Shown here one piece after another: positions 26,170-36,571 of a stretch of 64,000 nucleotides of DNA. The stretch comes from Chloroflexota bacterium (GTDB lineage: Bacteria; Chloroflexota; UBA6077; JACCZL01). A program made the translations under genes and the position numbers. The DNA is taken from positions 146,338-210,337 of the forward strand of contig JAUJPG010000001.1 of assembly GCA_030447245.1 (NCBI GenBank), in the 5' to 3' direction. The stretch's first letter is position 1, and each line of letters starts with the position of its first letter. The notes beneath the pieces were generated by a model. It saw only the letters and a list, made by a program, of their open reading frames with translations. It had not been told where the DNA came from and searched no databases.

Positions 26170-26215
26170 CCGCTCGCCCCGGAGGCTGAACAGGTCAGCC
26201 TCCGGGGGCGAGCGG
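26170..26215 (-). terminator. Strong 20-bp hairpin after the symporter gene
   Basis: Left arm 26170-26189 and right arm 26195-26215 pair along 20 bp with a single bulged G and a 5-nt loop. It starts seven bases after the end of the symporter gene in the direction of transcription. There is no T-tract, so it may act as an mRNA 3'-end stabiliser or a factor-dependent terminator rather than a classical intrinsic terminator. Confidence 0.55.
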
Positions 26216-26221
26216 CGGAGC

Positions 26222-28184
26222 CTATGCCTGGGACGTCGACGCCGCGCCCGCCGCGGGAGCTGGCGCCCCGGGCCGCGGCCGACGGTCGGTCACGCCCTCG
26301 TACATCTCGCCGACCAGCAGCCGCAAGTCGTCCACCATGTCCTGGATCTCTCTGGGCGGCGGCGCGGTTGCCAGGCTGATACTGATCTGTAGCCCGAAGT
26401 TCACGAGCATCCCGAAGATGCCCGCCGACAGGTGGGACAGCCCCAGAACCGTGAAGTACGGGTTGGTGTAGTTCAGCGCGATGTAGAGCGAGCAGACGAT
26501 CAGCCCGCCTGCCATTCCCGCGATCGCGCCGCCGCGTTTGCCCGCTTCCAGAAGATCCCGAGCAAGAGCACCGGGAAGAACGTCGAAGCGGCGAGTGAGA
26601 AGGCCCAGGCGACCATCTGGACGATCAACGCGAGCCGCGGCAGGGCTGCCACGGCTGCGAGCAAGGCGCCGACGAGGATCATGATACGGCTGAACAGGAA
26701 CCGCCGCCCGTACGACGCGTTCGGGTTGATCAGCTTGGCATAGATGTCGTGCGAGACGGCAGTGGCGATGACCATCAGCAAGCCGTCGGCGGTCGACAGC
26801 GCGGCGGCCAGTCCGCCCGCTGCGACCAGCGCGGAGACGGTGTACGGCAGGCCGGCGATCTCGGGCGTCGAGGACGATCAGGTCGGCGACGATGCTCAAT
26901 TCGGGGAACTGCAGGATCCCGTCATTGTTCGCATCTCGGATCGTCACCAGGCCGGGTCCTCCCCAGTTGTTCACCCACTCCGGGAGCGACGAAATCTGCT
27001 GACCGACCAGGTTCTGGAGCATCTCCCATCGCGCGAAGGCCGCGTAGGCCAGCGCCGTGAAGTACAGCAGGTAGATGAAGAAGAGCGACCAGCCCACGCT
27101 CATCCGCGCCGCCTTCGGATCGGGGACCGTGTAGTAGCGGATCAGGATGTGGGGTAGCCCGACCGTTCCGGTCATCAGGCAGAAGGTCAAGGCCAGGTAC
27201 TCCCAGGGAGTCCCGATCCAGTCGCGATTCACCACCGGCTCTGGCGGGGTCAGGCCGAGCTGGGCAGAGCTGGTCCGCCAGGAGGCGTTCGACAGCGCCG
27301 TCGTGAACGGTTCGACGTATGCACTCGGGATATTCTGCGCCGATTCCAGGACGGTGATCGCCTGGAGCGCCTGGCCATACATGAAGCTCGGAGAACGGGT
27401 TGCCTGTAAAGCGGGCGGAGAGGATTGACACTGGGATCAGATAGGCGATGATCAGGACGATGTACTGCGCCACCTGCGTCCAGGTGATCGACTTCATCCC
27501 ACCCAGGAACGAGCACAGGACGACGCCGGCAAGGCCGAGGAAGACACCGACCTCGTAGCTCGTGCCGAAGAAGCGGCTCATGATGAGTCCGACGCCGACT
27601 ACCTGGGCCGTGACGTAGGTGAAGGATGTCACGATCCCGCAGATCGCGGCGACCAGGCGGGAGGCACCGCCGCGCTCAGGGAAGCGGTGGGCAACGAAGT
27701 CCGGGATCGTGAACTGGCCGAACTTGCGGATGTAGGGCGCGAAGAAGAGGGCCAGCAGGACGTAGCCGCCGGTCCAGCCCATGATGTACGCAAGCCCGTC
27801 GTAGCCGAGCAGCCAGAGTGAGCCGGCCATCGAGATGAACGACGCGGCGCTCATCCAGTCGGCGCCGGTCGCCATCCCGTTGAAGAAGGCCGGCACGGAG
27901 CGACCCGCGACGTAGTACTCGTCGAACTTCCGGGTGAAGTTCAGGACCCCGATGATGCCGTACAGACCGAAGCTCAGCAAGATAAACAGGATGGCAATGA
28001 TGCCGCGGTTAAGGCCAGCGTTCAGCTCGAGGAACATGATCGTCAGGATGAAGACTACGACGGCCACCGCGAACAAGCCGTATCGCCAGTACAGCTTCTT
28101 CTCGAAGGCCTGACGTTGGACCTTCGTCATCCTTACGTGGGTGTTGATATCTGCCGCGAGCTCTGACATGGGTGCCGTGCTCAC
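26222..28184 (-). pseudogene. Sodium:solute symporter, acetate-permease-like (VC_2705-type), three frameshifts
   Basis: Together the frames encode a full-length symporter. It starts at GTG 28184 and runs intact through EYYVAGRSVPAFFNGMATG to ARFTGNPFSEL. It then shifts near 27387 (one extra base) into MYGQALQAITVL and on to SIVADLIVL. A second shift near 26868 (two bases missing) leads to TPEIAGLPYTVSALVAAGG and LLLGIFWKRAN. A third near 26545 leads to KRGGAIAGMAGGLIV and the end. The partner DUF4212 gene ends one base before it. The pair type imports acetate or similar short carboxylates with Na+. With three separate indels it is either inactivated or misassembled. Confidence 0.8.
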
Positions 28185-28478
28185 CTATTCCTCCTCGTCG
28201 TGGAAGCCGTACTTCGGGTCGATCACCCGGTTCATCCTGATGGCGTAGACGAAGATCAGAATGACGAAGACGGTGATCGAGAACTGGCTCGACAGCCAGT
28301 AGCCGAGAGGGAACCCGGTCAGTATGGTGACGTTGTTTAGCGCTTTGGCGAAGGGCGGGTGGGCGAAGCTCACGACGAACCATATCGCCGTGAGCGTGTA
28401 GATCAAGCGCTGGTTCTCCTTCCAGTACGCCTCAAAGCGCGCTCGTCGGTCGCCGACGTCGTGACGTCCTTCAGCCAT
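28185..28478 (-). CDS. DUF4212 symporter small subunit
   Basis: 97 residues from the ATG at 28478, which has GGAGGAGG just upstream. It contains the family pattern FEAYWKENQRLIYTLTAIWFVVSF, then FPLGYWLSSQFSITVFVILIFVYA, two membrane helices, and a conserved end near [19 protein letters not shown]4212 proteins are the small partners of acetate/short-carboxylate symporters and are almost always encoded directly before them, as here. Confidence 0.9.
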   Translation of the reverse strand: MAEGRHDVGDRRARFEAYWKENQRLIYTLTAIWFVVSFAHPPFAKALNNVTILTGFPLGYWLSSQFSITVFVILIFVYAIRMNRVIDPKYGFHDEEE

Positions 28479-28634
28479 CTGCCTCCTCCATCGAAGCTCC
28501 GAGCGGTGGTCGACCGCGGCCGTCGCTCCCCGACTCGTACTCAAGCTGATCCCGCCCGCACAGTAGTCCGACGGCCTTAGGAAAGTATTTGGGCTGAGGC
28601 GAACGAATATAAGGAAAATCTAAGGATTGACGCG

Positions 28635-29321
28635 TCACGTCGTGGAACGGAATCGATATCCGATGCCGGGCTCCGTGCGGATGTAGATGGGACGGTGGGG
28701 CTCGGGCTCGATCTTCCGCCGAAGCTGGGCGATGAACACCCGTAGAGTCTCGCTCGCGTCCTCGTGGTTCGGCCCCCAGACCGCGCCAAGCAAGATCCGG
28801 TGGGTCATGACTTTGCCGGCGTTGGCCATCAGGTAGCGGAGCATCTCGTACTCGGTCGGGGTCAGGTGCACCTCGCGGCCCGCCAGCGTAACCAGCCGAC
28901 GTGCCTGGTCAAGTCGGAGCTCGCCGCTCTCCAGGATTGGCGAGGGCGGTCCGCCCGTCGCGCGACGGAGCATCGCCCGCAGCCGCGCCAGCAGCTCGCC
29001 CATCCCGAACGGCTTCGTGAGGTAGTCGTCGGCGCCGAGGTCCAGTGCCTGGATCTTGTCCTGCTCGGCTCCGCGAGCCGAGAGCACCAGGATCGGGACC
29101 TGGCTCCACTCACGGAGCCCCTTGCAGACCTCTAGACCGGTCAGGCCGGGCAGGACGAGGTCGAGGATGACGACATCAGGTGGCACGAGAGCCGCGGCGT
29201 CCAACGCCTCCTCGCCGGAGGCCACCACCTGGACATCGTACCCATGATCGCCAAGCCAGACCCGAAGGGCACGCCGGATGTTTGGCTCGTCGTCGATGAC
29301 CAGGACGCGCGGGCGGCTCAT
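28635..29321 (-). CDS. OmpR/KdpE-family response regulator
   Basis: 228 residues from the ATG at 29321. The receiver domain has DDEPN, phospho-acceptor D in VVILDLVLPGLTG and K in YLTKPFGMGELLARLRAML. The winged-helix DNA-binding domain has LTPTEYEMLRYLMANAGKVMTHRILL, ETLRVFIAQLRRKIE and IRTEPGIGYRF. It is closest in style to KdpE. It sits upstream of the DUF4212/symporter pair on the same strand, so it may control that operon; the symporter-kinase at 21228 is the only histidine kinase in the window. Confidence 0.92.
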   Translation of the reverse strand: MSRPRVLVIDDEPNIRRALRVWLGDHGYDVQVVASGEEALDAAALVPPDVVILDLVLPGLTGLEVCKGLREWSQVPILVLSARGAEQDKIQALDLGADDYLTKPFGMGELLARLRAMLRRATGGPPSPILESGELRLDQARRLVTLAGREVHLTPTEYEMLRYLMANAGKVMTHRILLGAVWGPNHEDASETLRVFIAQLRRKIEPEPHRPIYIRTEPGIGYRFRSTT

Positions 29322-29494
29322 GCTCGCCCATTGTCGCCCCTCGCGGCCTCCGCTGCCAGAGATCGGTTGCGATCGTGGTCGGCCCTCGGTCGGTTCGTAC
29401 CCGCGCCCACCTGCATGACGCCCCGGCGCTCTCCCTTGTCCCGCGTACACCGGTCCCGTACTGTTGGCGGCACACCACTCGCCGGAGGTAGCTC

Positions 29495-31462
29495 GTGAGC
29501 GTTGCGGTCGGGTCGCTGGTCGTCGGGGTACTCGCGCTGCTGTTCGCGGGCTACCTGGCTCGCGGAGTTATTGCCCAGGATCCCGGCTCCGAGAAGATGC
29601 AAGCGATCTCAAAGGCGATCGAGGAGGGCGCGATGGCGTTCCTCCGGCGCGAGTACCGCGTGCTGGCCGTGTTCGTGGTCGTGGTCGCCGTCGTGCTCGC
29701 GCTGCTCGTCAATTGGCAGACCGCGCTCTGCTTCCTGGCCGGTTCAAGCTGCTCGGCCCTCACAGGGTATCTCGGAATGTGGATCGCGTTGAAGGCCAAT
29801 ACCCGAACGACGGCGGCGGCCAGCGTGGGTCTCAGCCGTGGGCTGCGGGTGGCATTCTCCAGCGGAGCCGTCATGGGAACCGCGGTGGTCGGAATTGGGC
29901 TCGTCGGCCTCCTCGCGGTCTACCTGACCTTCGGAGATCCAAGCATCATCGCCGGGTTCTCGTTTGGCGCGTCGTCGATCGCCCTGTTCGCGCGCGTTGG
30001 CGGCGGCATCTATACCAAGGCGGCCGATGTTGGCGCCGACCTGGTTGGCAAAGTCGAGCAGGGAATTCCGGAGGACGACGCGCGCAACCCCGCCGTCATC
30101 GCCGACAACGTCGGCGACAATGTCGGTGACGTCGCCGGCATGGGTGCCGACCTGTTCGAGTCCTACGTCGGCTCAATCGTCGGCACGATGGCCCTGGCGA
30201 CAGTCGCGACGGGTGCGACCGGCGAGATCCTGCCCCTGGCGATTGCCGCGGCAGGGGTCATCGCCTCGATCATCGGGACCTTTTTCGTACGCGTCTCGGA
30301 CACTGCTTCCTTTGGAGGCTTGCTCTGGGCGCTGCGTCGCGGGATCTTCGTTGCCGGCGGGCTGGTGCTGGTCCTGAGCTTCCTCATTGTCCAGACGCTC
30401 GGAGCACCGATGGGCGTGTTCTGGGCGGTCATCGTTGGGCTGGTCGGAGGGATCGTGATCGGTTTGGGGACCGAGTACTTTACGTCTTACGAGTACGCGC
30501 CGACACGGCGGATCGCCGAAGCGACCCAGACCGGCGCGGCGACCGCGATCATCGGCGGGCTGGCCACGGGGATGATGAGCACGCTCCTGGCCACGGTGGT
30601 GATGGCCGCCAGTGTGATGGGCGCCTACTACTTCGCCGGCCTGTATGGCGTCGCGCTGGCCGGCGTTGGCATGCTGTCGACCCTCGGGATCACCCTGGCC
30701 ACCGACGCCTACGGGCCGGTCGCCGACAACGCCGGTGGGATCGCCCAGATGGCCGAGCTGTCCGACGACGTCCGTGAGCGCACAGATGCCCTGGACTCGC
30801 TCGGGAACACGACGGCGGCGACCGGCAAGGGCTTTGCGATCGGCTCCGCCGTGCTCACCGCGCTCGCCTTGATGGCCGCCTACGCCCAAGCGGCGGGGCT
30901 GACCACGATCAACGCACTCGACCCGGGCGTCCTCGCCGGCCTCCTCCTCGGGGCAATGCTCCCGTTCGTCTTTTCGGCGATGGCGATGAACGCGGTCGGC
31001 AAGGCGGCCTTCGCCGTCGTCAACGAGGTCCGGCGCCAGTTCCGTGAGCTGCCGGGCTTGATGGACGGCACCCAGCGGCCGGACTATGCTGCCTGCGTGG
31101 ACATCACCACACGAGCAGCCCTCCGCGAGATGATCGTCCCAGGCGGGCTGGCCGTGGTCAGCCCGATCGCCGTGGGGTTCGCCCTCGGCCCCGAGGCGCT
31201 CGGCGGGATGCTGGTCGGTGCGATCGTCTGCGGCTTCCTGCTGGCGGTCATGATGGCAAACGCCGGGGGCGCCTGGGACAATGCCAAGAAGTACATCGAG
31301 GCGGGAGCCTACGGCGGCAAGGGCTCAGAATCCCACCGCGCCGCGGTGGTCGGCGACACGGTCGGCGATCCGTTCAAAGACACCGCGGGCCCATCGATAA
31401 ACATCCTTATCAAGTTGATGTCGATCGTGGCGCTCGTCTTCGCGCCCCTGTTCGTCCGCTGA
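29495..31462 (+). CDS. hppA: Membrane-bound pyrophosphatase (ion-pumping), probably K+-dependent
   Basis: 655 residues with about 15-16 membrane helices. Substrate-binding motifs are present: [16 protein letters not shown] (about 172-187), then [34 protein letters not shown] and the C-terminal [19 protein letters not shown]. It couples pyrophosphate hydrolysis to H+ or Na+ export. The [16 protein letters not shown] segment has Ala and Gly at the positions that mark K+-dependent enzymes (Lys/Thr in K+-independent ones). The GTG start has GGAGGT five bases upstream. Pyrophosphate released by the adjacent acyl-CoA synthetases would be a natural substrate. Confidence 0.96.
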   Translation: MSVAVGSLVVGVLALLFAGYLARGVIAQDPGSEKMQAISKAIEEGAMAFLRREYRVLAVFVVVVAVVLALLVNWQTALCFLAGSSCSALTGYLGMWIALKANTRTTAAASVGLSRGLRVAFSSGAVMGTAVVGIGLVGLLAVYLTFGDPSIIAGFSFGASSIALFARVGGGIYTKAADVGADLVGKVEQGIPEDDARNPAVIADNVGDNVGDVAGMGADLFESYVGSIVGTMALATVATGATGEILPLAIAAAGVIASIIGTFFVRVSDTASFGGLLWALRRGIFVAGGLVLVLSFLIVQTLGAPMGVFWAVIVGLVGGIVIGLGTEYFTSYEYAPTRRIAEATQTGAATAIIGGLATGMMSTLLATVVMAASVMGAYYFAGLYGVALAGVGMLSTLGITLATDAYGPVADNAGGIAQMAELSDDVRERTDALDSLGNTTAATGKGFAIGSAVLTALALMAAYAQAAGLTTINALDPGVLAGLLLGAMLPFVFSAMAMNAVGKAAFAVVNEVRRQFRELPGLMDGTQRPDYAACVDITTRAALREMIVPGGLAVVSPIAVGFALGPEALGGMLVGAIVCGFLLAVMMANAGGAWDNAKKYIEAGAYGGKGSESHRAAVVGDTVGDPFKDTAGPSINILIKLMSIVALVFAPLFVR

Positions 31463-31487
31463 GCTCGGGCCCCGGCCGACGATCTGC

Positions 31488-32045
31488 CTAGCCTGGGCGG
31501 TGGTGGTCCAGCGCTCCGAGGCGGGCGCCATCTGGTCCGTCGAAGGCGTCGGCCAGCTCGTGGAGAAAAGGCCATCCCGCCAGGGAGGGCAATGCGAGCG
31601 TCTCTCGCAGGTCGGCTCGCAAGAGCTCTAGGCTTCGCGGAGTCGGCTGCAATTGAGCCAGATTCATCAGCCGCACAAGGAGCGCCTGGGCGTTCGAGTC
31701 CAGCTCAGGACACGCCGCCACCGCTCGCACCGCTTTGGCGTCGATCATTCGTGGCGGCACGGACCTGGTAAGCGCGCGTTCCTTCTCCAGCGTCCAGGCG
31801 CCGCTGATGATTGTCCCGAGGTAGAGCACGGCCAGCCCGGCGAGCACCCCCGCAACCCCAGACCAGGGCAGGAGGGCGATCGCAAGCATGAGTTGCCCTG
31901 CCAGGCCGGTCAGCAGTCGGCGCTCGCGGTCGAAGAGCGCTTCCACGGCGGTTCGCGACCGCTCGGCGGCGAGGCGTTCACGTTGATCGTAGAACCACCG
32001 CACCCATCGGTGCAGCTCACGCTCGAATGCCTCGTCTCGGGTCAC
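31488..32045 (-). CDS. Predicted membrane protein of unknown function
   Basis: 185 residues. The N-terminal 45 are highly charged and helical ([25 protein letters not shown]). Two hydrophobic helices follow at about 46-85, then a soluble, leucine-rich helical C-terminus. The GTG start at 32045 has GGAGGAG ten bases upstream. No family is recognised. It is convergent with hppA, separated by 25 bp. Confidence 0.6.
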   Translation of the reverse strand: MTRDEAFERELHRWVRWFYDQRERLAAERSRTAVEALFDRERRLLTGLAGQLMLAIALLPWSGVAGVLAGLAVLYLGTIISGAWTLEKERALTRSVPPRMIDAKAVRAVAACPELDSNAQALLVRLMNLAQLQPTPRSLELLRADLRETLALPSLAGWPFLHELADAFDGPDGARLGALDHHRPG

Positions 32046-32164
32046 TCGTCAGCTGCTCCTCCAACGTGTGCGCCGGATGTCGAGGGTCTCCCTGCGCCTC
32101 GACCACGTTCGCTGGATCACACTGATCCGGCTTCCCGGAGCCGAGGACGGGCTGGACGAAGCGG

Positions 32165-32401
32165 TCACCCCGGTTGTTCGGGTCGGGGTGGGTGCTCAGG
32201 CCGCGGATCGGCAGGCAGCGTGGCCTCGTGTGGTAAAGGGAGCAGGAAGAACGTCATCGCGGCGCCGAGCATCACCGACGAGGCCCACGCAAACGAGTCC
32301 GGCAAGAGCGGTAGTGCCAGTGTGGCCAGGACACGCAGGCCTACGACCAGCGCGCCGAGAAACAAGAGCCACCGTAACCATGACGAGGGCCTGCCAAGCA
32401 T
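32165..32401 (-). CDS. Small membrane protein of unknown function
   Basis: 78 residues from the ATG at 32401. Two hydrophobic segments (WLRWLLFLGALVVGLRVLATL and FAWASSVMLGAAMTFFLLPL) are joined by LPLLPDS and followed by a proline-rich tail. Hydrophobicity and codon use look like a real gene, but there is no clear ribosome binding site and no recognised family. Confidence 0.45.
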   Translation of the reverse strand: MLGRPSSWLRWLLFLGALVVGLRVLATLALPLLPDSFAWASSVMLGAAMTFFLLPLPHEATLPADPRPEHPPRPEQPG

Positions 32402-32408
32402 GCCGCGA

Positions 32409-32417
32409 TGGTAGCAT
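32409..32417 (+). promoter_or_regulatory. Possible extended -10 for the acyl-CoA synthetase operon
   Basis: TGGTAGCAT, 111 bp before the ATG at 32528. It matches the extended -10 form seen at other genes in the window; the hexamer has four of six consensus bases and no -35 is obvious. Confidence 0.3.
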
Positions 32418-32527
32418 ACGCGGTTCGCGGGCCACGCCCTCGATGCTCGTCCGGACGGCTGCTCGGGCTGCTCAGATTGTGGCAGACTGCTCGTCACTTG
32501 GCCGCAACTATGTGGGGAGGTGGCCCG

Positions 32528-34447
32528 ATGGAGCTTATCAACCCGATCGTTCAGCGTTGGTGTCGAGAGGCGAGCCAGGATCCCGAGCGCTTCTGGGGCC
32601 GAGCGGCCGGCGAGCTGCCGTGGTTCCGCACCTGGGATCGGGTGTTCGATTGGGAGCCACCGACGTTCCGATGGTTCTCAGGGGCGCGGACGAACCTGGC
32701 GTACAACTGTGTGGATCGCCACGTCGCGGCCGGGCGGAGTGGGCACGCAGCGCTGGCATACGTCAACGAGCGTGGCGAGCGGCGGGTCTACACCTACGGT
32801 CAGCTTCAACACGAGGTAGGGCGAATCGTCGCCGCGCTGCGCGGGCTTGGAGTCGGCAAGGGCGACCGGCTCACGATTTACATGCCAACCTGCCCTGAAG
32901 CGATCATGCTGATGCTGGCAACGGTGCGGATCGGAGCCATCCACTCGGTCGTGTTCGCCGGCTTTGGCGCCGGCGCTCTGGGCGACCGCATTAGAGCGAG
33001 CGGCTCGCGAGCGGTGTTTACCGCCGACCGGACGTACCGCAAGGGCAAGGACGTGCCGCTCACCGAGCTGGTCGCGGCAGCGCTCGAGCTGGGCGGCGAG
33101 TCGGTTGAGCACGTCGTCACACTGCGGCGCTCAGCGAGCGCTGGTCCGACGACCAATGGGCAGGACGGCGGCCGGGATCTTTCCTGGACTGAGTTTCTCG
33201 AGCGCGGGGTTGGTCAGGCAGCCGGCCACGTCGAGATGGAGGCGAACGAACCGGCCTACATTTTGGCCACCTCGGGCACGACCGCAAAGCCGAAGCTGGC
33301 GGTCCACACGCAGGGTGGCTACCAGGTCCACATCTACAGCATGGCGCGCTGGATGTTCGGACTAGAGCCCGACGACGTATGGTGGTCCACCTCCGACATC
33401 GGTTGGGTCGTGGGCCACAGCTACATCGTGTATGCCCCGCTGCTGGTCGGCTGCACGACGCTCGCGTACGAAGGAGCAATCGACCATCCAGGTCCGGACG
33501 CCATCTGGCGGGTGGTGGAGGAGTTTGGTGTTACGGGCCTGTTCACCTCGCCGACCGGCGTGCGCGCATTGATGCGTTATGGCGAGGAGGCCGCGCGCGG
33601 TGCCGATCTTTCGTCGCTCGAGCGAGTGTTCTCGGCCGGCGAGGTGCTCAACGCGCCGGCCTGGGAGTGGCTCCAGAAACGGGTTCTGGACGATCGAATT
33701 CCGGTCGTGGACCACATGTGGCAGACGGAGACTGGTGGGCCGATATTCGGGAACCCCTACGGCCTGGGACTGCTACCGATCAAACCCGGGTCCTCCGGGA
33801 TCCCGCTGCCCGGCATTGAAGCCGCCGTGATGACCGCCGAGGGCGAACCGGTCGATCCGGGCGAGAAGGGGATCATGGTGATCAGGCGCCCGTTCCCGGG
33901 ACTGACGCCCGCCCTCTGGGGAGAGCCGGAGCGGTACGGCATGGACTACTGGGAGCGTATTCCGAACGTCTATTACACTGGCGACTCGGCGCACATCGAC
34001 GACGATGGCTACGTCTGGTTCGCCGGCCGAGCCGACGAGATCATGAACATCGCGGCCCACCGGCTCGGAACGATCGAGGTCGAGACGGCGTTCCTGAAGC
34101 ACCCGGCCGTGGCCGAGGCCGGGGTCACGGGTCGACCAGACGAGCTTCGCGGCGAGGTTATCTCGGCATTTGTCGTACTCAAGCAGGGCCATGCCGCGAG
34201 CGACGAGCTCCGCCGCGAGCTGCTCGACACGGTCCGCGCGGAGCTCTGACCCGTCGCGGTGGTCGGCGAGCTCAACGTAGTGAACATGGTGCCCAAGACG
34301 CGCAGCGGCAAGATTATGCGTCGCGTCCTGAAGGCGGTCGTTCTGGACCGCGACCCGGGGGACATTACCACGATCGAGGACGAAGGATCAGTCGAGGAAG
34401 CGCGTCAGGCCTGGCAGGAGATGAAACAGGCGGTACGCTCGACCTAG
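32528..34447 (+). pseudogene. Acyl-CoA synthetase (acetyl/propionyl-CoA synthetase-like) with in-frame TGA
   Basis: About 639 codons from the ATG at 32528 (GGGGAGG seven bases upstream). The adenylation core is complete: YILATSGTTAKPKLAVHT, DIGWVVGHSYIVYAPL, HMWQTETGG and YYTGDSAHIDDDGYVWFAGRADE. Translation meets TGA at 34247-34249, after RRELLDTVRAEL. The same frame continues with PVAVVGELNVVNMVPKTRSGKIMRR, the C-terminal domain with the catalytic lysine, to a stop at 34447. Relatives have Gly at the TGA site, so GGA to TGA is the simplest lesion. A truncated product would lack the adenylation lysine but could keep thioester-independent functions. selA and selB lie 10 kb away. Confidence 0.8.
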
Positions 34448-34521
34448 ACTGTCGCACGAGGTGAACACGCGCGCACCGCGCGGGTGGCCGCGGCATACGC
34501 CACGAGGGGGTGGGAGGATTC

Positions 34522-36486
34522 ATGTCCACTGAACTGCAAGGCACGATCGACGCGCTCCTCCAGGAGGATCGTCGCTACGAGCCGAGCGCGGAGTTCCACG
34601 CCCAAGCCAACGTCAAGGACCCGGCTGTCTACGAGCGGGCAGGCCGGGACCCGGAAGGCTTCTGGGCCGAACAGGCTCGGAACATCGATTGGATTACCCC
34701 GTATCACACGGTCCTGGAATGGGATGTCCCATGGGCCAAGTGGTTCGTCGGCGGCCAGCTGAACGCAACGGCCAATTGCGTCGACCGGCACGCACACGGC
34801 TCTCGCCGGGACAAGCCGGCGATTGTGTGGGAGGGAGAGCCGGGTGACACCAAGGTACTGACGTACGCCGACCTCTACCGTGAAGTCAACCGCGCCGCCA
34901 GCGCCCTAAAGCGTCTCGGCGTCCAGCAGGGCGATCGCGTTGCCCTCTACCTGGGGATGGTCCCTGAGCTGGCGATTGCGATGCTTGCCTGCGCTCGCAT
35001 TGGAGCGCCGCACACCGTCATCTTTGGCGGCTTCAGCGCCGAGTCGATTGCCGACCGCGTCAATGACTGCGAAGCCAAGTTGGTGGTTACGGCCGACGGA
35101 ACCTATCGGCGGGGTAGTAAGTTTGGTTTGAAGCTGCACGTCGATCGTGCGCTGGAGAGCTGCCCGTCAGTCGACAAGGTGCTGGTTGTGAACCGGACGC
35201 ACGATCCGGCCGAGGTGAACATGGTGCCCGGCCGCGACCTTTGGTGGCACGCGGAGGTCGACAGGTCGGGGTCAGAGATCGTGCCTCCGGAGCCCCTGGA
35301 CAGCGAGCACCCACTGTACATCCTGTACACGTCGGGTACGACTGGCAAACCGAAGGGCATGCTGCACACTACCGGGGGCTACCTTGTGGGCACCGCCACG
35401 ACCCATCAGGCGGTGTTCGACCTGAAGGATGACGACGTGTACTGGTGTACCGCCGACATCGGGTGGGTCACGGGCCACTCGTACGTCGTGTACGGGCCGC
35501 TGGCCAACGGGGCGACCTGCGTAATGTACGAGGGAACGCCGGACTACCCGGACAAGGATCGATTCTGGGCGCTCGTCGAGCGCCACAACATCTCGATCCT
35601 GTATACGGCGCCAACGGCGATCAGGACGTTCATGAAGTGGGGTGCGCAGTATCCGGCGAAGCACGATCTGTCAACGCTGCGGATCCTCGGGACCGTCGGC
35701 GAGCCGATCAATCCGGAGGCGTGGGTCTGGTATCGCGAAGTGATCGGCCGAGACATCTGCCCGGTCGTCGACACCTGGTGGATGACCGAGACAGGAATGA
35801 TCCTGATCACGCCGCTGCCCGGCTTGACGACGCTCAAGCCAGGTTCGGCCTCGTTTCCCTTCCCGAGTATCGAGGCCGACGTGGTCGACGATCAGGGCAC
35901 CAGCGTCCCGCTCGGCGGGGGCGGCTACCTCGTTATCAAGCGGCCTTGGCCGGCGATGGCGCGAACTATCTGGGGCGATCCCGAGCGGTATCGCCAGACC
36001 TATTGGGACCGCTTCCCGGGCAGCTACTTCGCCGGAGATGGCGCGAAGCGGGATGCCGAGGGCTATTTCTGGCTCCTGGGACGCGTCGACGACGTGCTCA
36101 ACGTCTCGGGGCACCGCATCGGCACAATGGAGGTTGAGAGCGCGCTGGTGTCGCACCCGTCCGTGGCCGAAGCAGCAGTTGTCGGCATCAACCACGAGAT
36201 CAAAGGCCAGGCACTTGCGGCGTTCGTAACCCTGCGGGGCAGTTCCGAACCAGGTGACGAGCAGGTTGACATCCTGCGCAATCACGTCGCCGAGAAGATC
36301 GGGCCGATCGCCAAGCCAGACAAAGTCTTCTTTACCGCCGAGCTGCCGAAGACTCGGAGCGCGAAGATCATGCGGCGCCTGCTCCGTGACATCGGCGAAG
36401 GCCGGGTCGGAGGCGACACGACTACCCTGGCTGATCCGAGCGTACTGGCCTCGATCAAGGAGCAATACGAGGAGCAGGAAGGATAG
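34522..36486 (+). CDS. acsA: Acetyl-CoA synthetase (AMP-forming)
   Basis: About 654 residues from the ATG at 34522, with GGAGG just upstream. It has the full AMP-forming acetate ligase set: YILYTSGTTGKPKGMLHTTGG, TADIGWVTGHSYVVYGPL, DTWWMTETGM (the Trp lining a small acyl pocket), YFAGDGAKRDAEGYFWLLGRVDDVLNVSGHRIGT, and catalytic lysine in PKTRSAKIMRRLLR. It converts acetate, ATP and CoA to acetyl-CoA, AMP and pyrophosphate. It follows the interrupted synthetase gene by 74 bp and belongs with the acetate transport and sensing genes upstream. Lysine acetylation of the PKTRSAK site is a known control in the family. Confidence 0.95.
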   Translation: MSTELQGTIDALLQEDRRYEPSAEFHAQANVKDPAVYERAGRDPEGFWAEQARNIDWITPYHTVLEWDVPWAKWFVGGQLNATANCVDRHAHGSRRDKPAIVWEGEPGDTKVLTYADLYREVNRAASALKRLGVQQGDRVALYLGMVPELAIAMLACARIGAPHTVIFGGFSAESIADRVNDCEAKLVVTADGTYRRGSKFGLKLHVDRALESCPSVDKVLVVNRTHDPAEVNMVPGRDLWWHAEVDRSGSEIVPPEPLDSEHPLYILYTSGTTGKPKGMLHTTGGYLVGTATTHQAVFDLKDDDVYWCTADIGWVTGHSYVVYGPLANGATCVMYEGTPDYPDKDRFWALVERHNISILYTAPTAIRTFMKWGAQYPAKHDLSTLRILGTVGEPINPEAWVWYREVIGRDICPVVDTWWMTETGMILITPLPGLTTLKPGSASFPFPSIEADVVDDQGTSVPLGGGGYLVIKRPWPAMARTIWGDPERYRQTYWDRFPGSYFAGDGAKRDAEGYFWLLGRVDDVLNVSGHRIGTMEVESALVSHPSVAEAAVVGINHEIKGQALAAFVTLRGSSEPGDEQVDILRNHVAEKIGPIAKPDKVFFTAELPKTRSAKIMRRLLRDIGEGRVGGDTTTLADPSVLASIKEQYEEQEG

Positions 36487-36510
36487 AGCACGCATTCCTG
36501 CGCTGACCCT

Positions 36511-36546
36511 GCCGTGGGCCGGGGACCGCGCTCTCTGGTCCACGGC
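36511..36546. terminator. Possible hairpin between convergent genes
   Basis: GCCGTGG (36511-36517) pairs with CCACGGC (36540-36546), and ACC (36525-36527) with GGT (36537-36539), after a 7-nt bulge. It lies between acsA and the heptose kinase, which converge. No T-tract is present, so the assignment is weak. Confidence 0.3.
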
Positions 36547-36571
36547 TGGCTCTGAGCGTCCGCCGCCGAGC

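Noticed and set aside
34250..34310. SECIS element after the TGA of the acyl-CoA synthetase
   Set aside because: I could not form a convincing hairpin with a GU-containing loop at the expected distance, and the position is Gly in relatives, not Cys.
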